Made by a program: the position numbers and the translations under genes. A DNA stretch of 36,782 bases from Rhodospirillales bacterium (GTDB lineage: Bacteria; Pseudomonadota; Alphaproteobacteria; CACIAM-22H2): positions 1-36,782 of the forward strand of contig JAEUKX010000032.1 of the NCBI GenBank assembly GCA_016794025.1. The letters are read 5' to 3'. Below the pieces are notes generated by a model. That model had not been told where the DNA came from and did not search any database. It was given only the letters and a program-made list of their open reading frames with translations. Shown in pieces: positions 30,466 through 36,782 of the stretch (positions within the stretch are counted from its first letter, which is position 1; every line of letters begins with the position of its first letter).

Positions 30466-30978
30466 ATGTTCAAGCGCACGTTTCCCAAGGGCAAGGTCCT
30501 CTTCAAGGAAGGCGAACCCGGGCTCGAGGCGTTCCTCGTCGAGAAGGGCAAGGTCCTGATCCTGAAGATGGGCACCGAGGCGCCGATCATCGTGGCGAGC
30601 CTGGGTCCCGGTTCGCTGTTCGGCGAGATGGCGATCCTCGACGGCAGCCAGCGCATGGCCACGGCCGTGGCGGGCGAGGATACGGTCTGCGTCGTCATCA
30701 ACAGCCAGCAGCTGACGCAGAAGATGATGCAGCTCGATCCCGACCTGATGCGCCTCATCATGTCGCTGATGGAGTATATCCGCTCGACCGTGCCGTTCGA
30801 CGCGCGCGCCAAGGCGGGGCTGGGGCCGGAAGAGACCGCCGCCGACCGGCAGGCACGACTGATGCTGCCGCGCCCGGAGGCGATCCAGTCCTTCGGCCTC
30901 AAGGACCCGATGCTGAAGGCGCTGGTCAACATGATCTGCGACTACACGCGCCGGCGCCTGCCGCCGACACCGGGCTGA
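30466..30978 (+). CDS. Stand-alone cyclic-nucleotide-binding domain protein
   Basis: This 170-residue protein has a CRP-type cNMP-binding domain (residues 1-115). The phosphate-binding cassette reads FGEMAILDGSQRMATA (52-67), with Glu54 (ribose) and Arg63 (cyclic phosphate) both kept, so ligand binding should be intact. There is no helix-turn-helix after the dimer helix. The last 55 residues (DARAKAGLGPEET..., ending RRRLPPTPG) look like a short extension of unknown role. It is therefore a cNMP-binding effector or adaptor, not a transcription factor. It is encoded directly before the CHAT lipoprotein (stop and start adjacent at 30978/30979) and in the same operon as a class III cyclase, which probably makes its ligand. 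Confidence 0.88.
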   Translation: MFKRTFPKGKVLFKEGEPGLEAFLVEKGKVLILKMGTEAPIIVASLGPGSLFGEMAILDGSQRMATAVAGEDTVCVVINSQQLTQKMMQLDPDLMRLIMSLMEYIRSTVPFDARAKAGLGPEETAADRQARLMLPRPEAIQSFGLKDPMLKALVNMICDYTRRRLPPTPG

Positions 30979-33900
30979 ATGCGCGCGGGAAGCCTTCTGG
31001 CACTGACGCTGTGCGGCGCCGTCCTCGCCGGATGCGCGGGCACGGGTGCCGATCTTCCCGGACCGGTCGCGGCCGGCCGCGACCTTTCGGGCGAGTCGTG
31101 CCGGGCCGAGCCGCGCCGCGGCCAGCCGCGCGGCGAGCCGGCCTTCCTTGACATCGCGTGCGGCATCTCAAGCCGCACGGTCGGATCCGTCGCCCAGCTC
31201 GGGCCGCAGGACGAAGTGCCGGCCGAAGGTGCGGCACGTGCGGCCTTCCTCGGCAAGGCGTTCGCCGAAAGCCGGCCGATGCTTTCGCTGGCCACGCGCG
31301 CGACCTGCGAGGCGCCGCAGCCGTTCGAGGCGGCCGGCGTGCCCGGCCTCATGGTGTCGCGCTGCGCGCTGAAGGACGGCGGCTGGCCGTTCGTCGCCCT
31401 GGCCCTCGCACAAGGCACTTCGCTGGCCTATGGCGAGGGCCAGCCCGGCACGCTGCCGGCGATCGTCGAAACGATGCGCCGCGGCCTGTCGGACGTGGCC
31501 GTGACGGAGCCCGCACCCGTCGTCGTCAAGGCGATGACGGACCGGCTGCAGGCGATGTATCCCGGCGTCAAGGTCGTGGGCGATTCGCTGGGCGCCTATC
31601 TCGACTCGGTCGAGCTCGCGCGCTTCTACAACAGCACCGGCAATCACGCCGCCGCCGAGCAGGCCTTCCGCCGCGCGCTGGCGCTGCAGACGGCGGCACT
31701 GGGCAGCGAGCATCCGGGCGTGGGCACCACGCTGACGCTGCTGGCGGTGGAAATTTCCAACCAGGGCCGCGGCGAGGAAGCCGACATCTATTTCCGCCGC
31801 GCCGAACCGCTGGTCATCCGCTCGCCCGATCCGGGCGAGTACCCGCGCTACCTGAGCTATCTGGGCCTGCACGCGTCGAACATCCGGCAGTTCGACCGGG
31901 CGCTGGCGATCGCGCGCGACACGATCCAGCGCAGGCGCGACCTGATCCAGCAGCTTGGCGGCGGCGTCGATCCGGGCCTCGACACGGGCGGTGGCTCGGT
32001 GTTCGGCGGCTCGGTCCTGCTGCAGGCCGAACTGGCGCACGCGCTGATGTTCGCCTCGGCCATGGCGCTGCGCACGAAGGACGTGAAATCGGCGGAAACC
32101 TACGCAAGCGAGGCGCGCCGCATCGTCGACCGCACGCCGGGCCTGCCGCCCTGGTGGCAGCCGATGGCGATCGGCCAGCTTGGCGAGGCGCTGTCCGCGC
32201 GCGGCGATTTCGCCAACGCCGAGCGCCTGCTCGCGTCGGCCGCGGCGCTGCGCGCGCGCCATTTCGTGCGCGGCTGGCCCGTGGCACAGGGCATGATGGC
32301 GCTGGGCCGCGAACAGGCCGAGGCCGGCCGGCCGGCCGCCGCGATCGACAACTACCGCAACGCCTTCCGCCACATCCTGTCCGAAACGCCGGTTCGCACG
32401 CTCGGCTACGACCAGATCGAGCCGTTCCTCATCGCCGCCGAGGCGCAGGCCCGCGCGCGCACGGCCGCCGCCGCCGGCCTGCATGCCGAGATGTTCGCCG
32501 CCGCCCAGATGCTGCGCGAGGGCGCCATGGGCCGCGCGGTCGCACGCACGGCCGAACGCGTGGCCGAGGGCGACGTGCGCATATCCGGGCTCGTGCGCGC
32601 GCAGCGCGAAGCCCAGCAGCGGCGCGATCGCGCGCGCATCGACATCGACGCGGAGGAAAACCGCCCGCCCGCCTCGCGCGATGCCGCGCGCCTCGCGCGC
32701 CTGCGCGCGGACCTTGAAGGACATGCCGCGCGGGTGCGCACGCTCGATGCGGAAATCGAGAAGGCGGCACCCGGATTCGGCCGGCTCGTCTCGCCGCGCC
32801 CGGTGGAACTTGCGACAGTGACGGGCGCGCTGCGGCCGCGCGAGGCGCTGCTGACATTCGCGGTGGGCAGCGAGTCGGCCTTCGCGTTCCTTGTCGACGC
32901 GAAGGGCGTGCAGGCGGCGAAGCTGTCGACCGACCAGGGCCAGCTCGCCGAGCAGGTCGCGGCGCTGCGCCAGGCCTTCGAGATCCGCAACCGCAACGTG
33001 GCGCCCTTCGACGCGAACCTCGCGCATACGCTCTACCGCACGCTGCTGGGACCGTTCGAGGCGAAGCTTGCCGATGTCGACCGGCTCTATGTCGTGACGA
33101 GCGGCGCGCTGTCGAGCCTTCCCTTCGGCGTCCTCGTGAGCGCGCCGCCGCCTGCGGCGGCCGCGGCGGGCGACTATTCGGCCGTGGCGTGGTTCGCGCG
33201 CCGCACGGCGATTTCCAACCCGCCGTCGGTCTCGGCGTTGCTCGAACTGCGCCGGCTGGCAAGCCGGCCGTCGGCCGCGCGCCCGCTGCTGGCCGTGGCG
33301 AACCCCGAGTTCGACGGCGCGGGGGCCGGTGCGGGCAACGGGCTGGGTGCGCTTGCCAGCGCCTGCCGCACCGAAGGCGCCGTACCGTCGGCGATGATCC
33401 GCGCGCTTGCCCCGCTGCCGGAAACCGCCGACGAGGTCCGCCGCGTGGCCGCGACGCTGAAGGCCGACGGCGATGCGCTGCTGCTGGGGGCCGCGGCCAC
33501 GGCCGCCAACCTGCGCGCGCGCCCGCTCGACCAGTACCGCGTGCTCTACTTCGCCACGCACGGCCTGCTGCCGGGCGAGCTGCGCTGCCAGGGCCAGCCG
33601 GGGCTGGCGCTGACCGCCCCGCGCGTCGACGCCGCCACGCCCGCCGACGACGGCCTGCTCGAGGCGGGCGAGATCGCCTCGCTGCGGCTGGAGGCCGATC
33701 TGGTCGTGCTGTCGGCGTGCAACACGGCCGCATCGGGCGACAGGCTCGGCGGGGAATCGCTGTCCGGCCTTGCCGAGGCGTTCTTCTTCGCCGGGGCGCG
33801 CAATCTGCTCGTGACGCACTGGCAGGTGCCGTCGGCGCAGACGGTGGCGCTGACCACGGGCCTGTTCGACCGGCTGGGCGGCAACATGCATGGCGGGATT

Positions 33901-34029
33901 TCGGCGGCCCTGCGCGATTCCCAGATGGCGCTGGCCGCCAACCCCGCGACTTCGCATCCCTTCTTCTGGGGGGCGTTCGTCCTGCAGGGCGACGGCGCGC
34001 CGGTGGCGGCGGCGGGCAACCCGAGCTAA
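30979..34029 (+). CDS. TPR-CHAT (caspase-like) protease, predicted lipoprotein
   Basis: This is a 1016-residue protein. The N-terminus MRAGSLLALTLCGAVLAGC ends in a lipobox (LAGC, lipidated Cys19), so it should be a lipoprotein of the inner or outer membrane. Residues from about 205 to 480 contain tetratricopeptide-like repeats (for example ARFYNSTGNHAAAEQAFRRA). A long charged helical region follows (about 520-600, RAQREAQQRRDRARIDIDA). The CHAT domain occupies about 690-1012, with catalytic His861 (YFATHG) and Cys914 (VLSACNTA) both present, and the usual SLSGLAEAFFFAGARNLLVTHW and SHPFFWGAFVLQG blocks. CHAT domains are clan CD proteases related to caspases and separase. Eukaryote-like cell-fate roles are known only for a few bacterial members. 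The substrate is unknown; a neighbouring envelope protein or the TpsB cargo is possible. The gene is tightly packed with its neighbours. Confidence 0.92.
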   Translation: MRAGSLLALTLCGAVLAGCAGTGADLPGPVAAGRDLSGESCRAEPRRGQPRGEPAFLDIACGISSRTVGSVAQLGPQDEVPAEGAARAAFLGKAFAESRPMLSLATRATCEAPQPFEAAGVPGLMVSRCALKDGGWPFVALALAQGTSLAYGEGQPGTLPAIVETMRRGLSDVAVTEPAPVVVKAMTDRLQAMYPGVKVVGDSLGAYLDSVELARFYNSTGNHAAAEQAFRRALALQTAALGSEHPGVGTTLTLLAVEISNQGRGEEADIYFRRAEPLVIRSPDPGEYPRYLSYLGLHASNIRQFDRALAIARDTIQRRRDLIQQLGGGVDPGLDTGGGSVFGGSVLLQAELAHALMFASAMALRTKDVKSAETYASEARRIVDRTPGLPPWWQPMAIGQLGEALSARGDFANAERLLASAAALRARHFVRGWPVAQGMMALGREQAEAGRPAAAIDNYRNAFRHILSETPVRTLGYDQIEPFLIAAEAQARARTAAAAGLHAEMFAAAQMLREGAMGRAVARTAERVAEGDVRISGLVRAQREAQQRRDRARIDIDAEENRPPASRDAARLARLRADLEGHAARVRTLDAEIEKAAPGFGRLVSPRPVELATVTGALRPREALLTFAVGSESAFAFLVDAKGVQAAKLSTDQGQLAEQVAALRQAFEIRNRNVAPFDANLAHTLYRTLLGPFEAKLADVDRLYVVTSGALSSLPFGVLVSAPPPAAAAAGDYSAVAWFARRTAISNPPSVSALLELRRLASRPSAARPLLAVANPEFDGAGAGAGNGLGALASACRTEGAVPSAMIRALAPLPETADEVRRVAATLKADGDALLLGAAATAANLRARPLDQYRVLYFATHGLLPGELRCQGQPGLALTAPRVDAATPADDGLLEAGEIASLRLEADLVVLSACNTAASGDRLGGESLSGLAEAFFFAGARNLLVTHWQVPSAQTVALTTGLFDRLGGNMHGGISAALRDSQMALAANPATSHPFFWGAFVLQGDGAPVAAAGNPS

Positions 34030-34039
34030 TATACAGTCC

Positions 34040-34738
34040 ATGCGTTTCCGGCCTGTCCTGCTGCTTGTCCTGGCGCTCGCCGCGTCGCCCGCCGCGGCCA
34101 ACGAGCTTGTCGTGCTCGAGGCCAAGGGCGTGGATCTGGCACCCGGCGCCAAGGTCGACGGCACGCAGGTCCTGAAGCTTGCGGCCGGCCAGCGCGTGAC
34201 GCTGATCGCCGCCGACGGCCGCACCGTGAAGCTCAAGGGCCCCTTCGAGGAAGCCCCCGCACCGGCCGCAGGCCAGGTCGCGAGCATGGGCGATGCGCTC
34301 AAGAACCTGATGAACCAGCGCGGGTCCGGCGTGGCCCAGCTCGGTGTGGTGCGCGCCGCGGGCGATGCGGCAGAGCTGCCCGAACCATGGGTGCTGGATG
34401 TCGGCCGGTCGGGCGCGCGATGCCTGCCGGCCGGTGCCGCACCCGTGCTGTGGGGCCCGAAATTCGCCGATGCCACCGAGATGTCGATCGAGCCCACCGA
34501 CCGCAGCTGGCGCGCGAAGGGGGCCTGGCCCGCTTCGGCCGACCGGCTGGCGCTGCCCGGCCGCATCCCGCTGGTCGACGGCGGCTCGTATATCGTGGGC
34601 ATCGGCGGCAACCAGGCCGCGCTGACGATCCACCGGATGCCCGCGGCCCTTTCCGATCCGCTCGTCCAGACCGCGTGGATGATCGAGAAGGGCTGCGAGG
34701 AGCAGGCCCGCGCGCTCGCCCGGCAGGCGGCGCGCTGA
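34040..34738 (+). CDS. Exported protein of unknown function between CHAT and cyclase genes
   Basis: This 232-residue protein has a signal peptide (MRFRPVLLLVLALAASPAAA, about 20 residues). The N-terminal mature region (ELVVLEAKGVDLAPGAKVDG...LAAGQRVTLIAADGRTVKLKGPF) has the pattern of a small beta domain reminiscent of FecR-like ligand-sensing regions. A second beta-rich region follows a linker (VLDVGRSGARCLPAG, ALTIHRMPAAL). Two cysteines (CLPAG, KGCEEQ) may form a disulfide. It begins 10 bp after the CHAT stop and ends 1 bp before the cyclase GTG. A role as periplasmic partner of the CHASE2 sensor is plausible from this position but not shown. Confidence 0.8.
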   Translation: MRFRPVLLLVLALAASPAAANELVVLEAKGVDLAPGAKVDGTQVLKLAAGQRVTLIAADGRTVKLKGPFEEAPAPAAGQVASMGDALKNLMNQRGSGVAQLGVVRAAGDAAELPEPWVLDVGRSGARCLPAGAAPVLWGPKFADATEMSIEPTDRSWRAKGAWPASADRLALPGRIPLVDGGSYIVGIGGNQAALTIHRMPAALSDPLVQTAWMIEKGCEEQARALARQAAR

Positions 34739-34739
34739 C

Positions 34740-36740
34740 GTGGAAGCACAGGTCGTCATCAAGCGGACGGCAGCCGCGCTGATCATCGCCGCGCTCGCCG
34801 CGCTGCTCACCTACGGCACGTTCTATTTCTTCCCGTTCCTGGGAGCGGCCGAACGCTGGACGCGCGACTTCCGCATCGCGAACCTTTCGCCGCCCGAGCC
34901 GCAGCATCCCGACATCGTCATCGCCGCGATCACCGAGGAAACGCTGTCCTCGTTCCCCTACCGCTCGCCGGTCGACCGCAAGTTCCTGTCCGACACGATC
35001 AACGCCGTCGTCGCCAAGGGCGCCAAGGCGCTGCTCATCGACGTGCTGTTCGACCAGGAGACCGAGGAGGAGAAGGACGACGCGCTGCAGGAAACGCTGC
35101 AGTCGCTGAAGATCCCCCTGTCGATCAGCTATTCGGACTCGCCCACCTACGTGACCGAAGAGCAGCTCGAATACCTGAACAACTACGTGAAGCCGCAGTG
35201 GCGCGGGCTTGCCGACATCGAGCCCGACAAGACCGACGGCATCATCCGTTTCGTCCCCGCCCCGCGCGACCTGAAGGACGGCACCCACACGCCCAACGTG
35301 GCGGCACGTCTGGCCCAGCTGCTCGGCGCGAAGGTCCCCGACAAGCAGACCGTCATCGCCTGGCGCGGCGAACCCGATCGCGCGACCTCGCCCTTCCGCG
35401 AATTCCCCAGCCACGCCGCGCGCGTGCTGCCGCCGGAATGGTTCAAGGACAAGATCGTGCTGATCGGCGCCGACCTGTCGCTGACCGACCGCTACCGCAC
35501 GCCCTTCTCCATCGGCCGCGACGTGGGCGACAACCGCATGGCCGGGATCGTCATCCAGGCGCACATCCTCGCGCAGATGCTGGAAGGCCGCGTGGCGCCC
35601 GAGGACCGCGCCTTCTGGCCCTATGTGGTGACGCTGGCGCTGCTGGCGCTCGTGGGCGCCTCGCTGGGCACGACGGGCGTGCCGATCTCGGCGCGTCTCG
35701 GCGGCGCGCTGCTGGCGGTCGTGCTGCTGTGGGCGGCAGGCTGGATGCTGTTCAAGGCCGACCATCCCTTCGTGGGGCTGGTGCAGGCGATGAGCGGGGG
35801 CAAGAACCTGCTGGTGCCGCTGATCGACCCGATCGTGGCGCTGGGCCTGGCGCTGTGGCTGTCGGACGCGTGGTCGGGCCGCGAGGAACGCCAGCAGAAG
35901 AAGTTCATCCAGGGCGTCTTCAGCAAGTACGTCTCGGCCGAGCTGCTGACCGAGATCGTCAAGGACCCCAAGAAGCTCGACCTGTCGGCGAGCCGCCGGC
36001 CCATGTCGCTGATCTTCACCGACGTGCAGGGCTTCACGACGCTCTCCGAGAAGCTGGAGGCGGCCCACCTTGCCGACGTGCTGAACCGATATCTCGACGG
36101 CGGCTGCCGCGAGATCTGGAAGTACGGCGGCACGATCAACCAGTTCACGGGCGACGCGATCTACGCGATGTTCAACGCGCCGCGCGAGCAGCCCGACCAC
36201 GCCAAGCTCGCGCTGAAGGCGGCCCTCGACATCGACGCCTTCTCGGAGAAGTTCCGCGCGGGCGAGCGCGAGAAGGGCGTCAACATGGGCATGACGCGCA
36301 TCGGCGTGCACACGGCCGAGGCGAATGTCGGCAATTTCGGCTCGCTCGACCGCTACGAGTACAAGGCGCTCGGCGATGCCGTTAACACGGCTGCCCGTCT
36401 CGAGGGCCTCAACAAGTACTTCGGCACGCGCATCCTCATCACCCAGCAGACGCGCGACGCCAGCCCCGAGATCCCGTGCCGCAAGGTCGGCGGCGTGATC
36501 GTGAAGGGCAAGAGCGAGCCCATCCATGTCTACGAACCGCTGACGGGCGAGCGCGCGAACGACGAGAACACGAAGCTCTACCTCGCCGCGTTCGAGCTGA
36601 TGAAGGCCAAGGACCCCGGCGCGCTCGCCGCGTTCGAGGATCTGTGCAAGCGCTACCCCGACGACGCGCTTGCGGCCTACCACCTCGAACGGCTGCAGGC
36701 CGGCGAGACGGGCGAAGTCTTCGCGATGGCGGAGAAATAG
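34740..36740 (+). CDS. CHASE2-domain class III adenylate/guanylate cyclase
   Basis: This 666-residue membrane sensor makes a cyclic nucleotide. One N-terminal helix (about 9-31) leads to a periplasmic CHASE2 domain (about 40-275, with PDIVIAAITEETL and LIDVLFDQE). Three helices follow (about 298-380), then the cytoplasmic cyclase (about 415-600). Metal-binding Asp428 (LIFTDVQGF) and Asp472 (FTGDAIYAM) are present, as are the transition-state residues Asn549 and Arg553 (DAVNTAARLEGL). The two purine-selecting positions are unusual: Gln468 replaces the adenine-binding Lys, and Lys542 stands at the Asp/Thr place. Catalysis seems possible but the product (cAMP or cGMP) is uncertain. The GTG start lies 1 bp after the upstream stop. 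A short tail resembling a TPR helix pair (KLYLAAFELMKAKDPGALAAF) ends the protein. Confidence 0.9.
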   Translation: MEAQVVIKRTAAALIIAALAALLTYGTFYFFPFLGAAERWTRDFRIANLSPPEPQHPDIVIAAITEETLSSFPYRSPVDRKFLSDTINAVVAKGAKALLIDVLFDQETEEEKDDALQETLQSLKIPLSISYSDSPTYVTEEQLEYLNNYVKPQWRGLADIEPDKTDGIIRFVPAPRDLKDGTHTPNVAARLAQLLGAKVPDKQTVIAWRGEPDRATSPFREFPSHAARVLPPEWFKDKIVLIGADLSLTDRYRTPFSIGRDVGDNRMAGIVIQAHILAQMLEGRVAPEDRAFWPYVVTLALLALVGASLGTTGVPISARLGGALLAVVLLWAAGWMLFKADHPFVGLVQAMSGGKNLLVPLIDPIVALGLALWLSDAWSGREERQQKKFIQGVFSKYVSAELLTEIVKDPKKLDLSASRRPMSLIFTDVQGFTTLSEKLEAAHLADVLNRYLDGGCREIWKYGGTINQFTGDAIYAMFNAPREQPDHAKLALKAALDIDAFSEKFRAGEREKGVNMGMTRIGVHTAEANVGNFGSLDRYEYKALGDAVNTAARLEGLNKYFGTRILITQQTRDASPEIPCRKVGGVIVKGKSEPIHVYEPLTGERANDENTKLYLAAFELMKAKDPGALAAFEDLCKRYPDDALAAYHLERLQAGETGEVFAMAEK

Positions 36741-36782
36741 GTTACTTCGGGCGACGGTCGCCTGGTAAGCCATTGATCGCGC

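Noticed and set aside
31168..34749. 1193-residue minus-strand open frame opposite the CHAT gene
   Set aside because: High G+C leaves long antisense frames open. The translation is low-complexity Arg/Ala/His with no domain, while the plus strand encodes a complete lipoprotein with CHAT motifs. The same holds for 32429-34810 and 34299-36773.
36750..36762. Hairpin GGCGA-CGG-TCGCC as terminator after the cyclase gene
   Set aside because: The stem is only 5 bp and no T-run follows. It is too weak to call, and the window ends 20 bp later.

Overview
The window is a genomic island joined to native chromosome of a G+C-rich bacterium. The right two thirds carry a DctPQM TRAP transporter with sugar-acid enzymes, pdxA-pdxJ, tupBCA and a CHASE2 cyclase, with very G+C-rich codon use. 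I read this as an alphaproteobacterium, possibly of a rhodospirillalean or rhizobial type. The genus cannot be fixed from sequence alone. The left third is visibly less G+C-rich and holds mobile-element debris and defence-type genes.

Left part (1 to about 12.43 kb), integrated island. It starts with a truncated IS3-family end inserted into a hybrid histidine kinase that has lost its 5' half. Next come a divergent pair, a Lon-like AAA+ ATPase with a small membrane protein on the minus strand and an XRE regulator on the plus strand. Their shared promoter region contains two copies of a 13-bp inverted repeat. Six minus-strand genes then run from 11.85 to 4.42 kb: Fic protein, DNA methyltransferase, coiled-coil protein, Cas4/RecB-like Fe-S nuclease, a protein of unknown family, and a compact Upf1-like SF1 helicase. 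The last four are joined by three successive 4-bp ATGA overlaps. I cannot match this gene set to any named defence system. It is the first candidate for an undescribed system. The island ends at 12430-12474 in the 3' half of a tRNA-Arg(CCG) gene, the scar left when an element integrates into a tRNA. A tandem repeat that could be an integrase arm site lies about 85 bp inside.

Middle part (12.5 to 21.1 kb), sugar-acid catabolism. Minus-strand genes encode an SDR, a D-2-hydroxyacid dehydrogenase, a LacI regulator, a TRAP transporter (DctM, DctQ, DctP) and a galactarolactone-isomerase-like amidohydrolase. A divergent plus-strand gene encodes an IlvD/Edd sugar-acid dehydratase. A perfect 8+8 palindrome upstream of dctP is the likely LacI operator. 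Three of the enzymes depart from the usual catalytic residues of their superfamilies.

Next (21.1 to 27.9 kb), mostly housekeeping: pdxA-pdxJ, a MOSC protein, a membrane-anchored FMN glutamate-synthase-like protein, the tupBCA tungstate importer, and a tiny secreted lysine-rich protein followed by a hairpin.

Right end (28.0 to 36.7 kb), second candidate system. A TpsB/ShlB outer-membrane transporter diverges from a five-gene run: exported protein, stand-alone cyclic-nucleotide-binding domain, lipoprotein with TPRs and a CHAT (caspase-like) protease domain, exported protein, and CHASE2 class III cyclase. Signal synthesis, a cNMP-binding protein, a surface protease and an outer-membrane pore thus sit together. 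The layout suggests an envelope-sensing circuit controlling a caspase-like lipoprotein.
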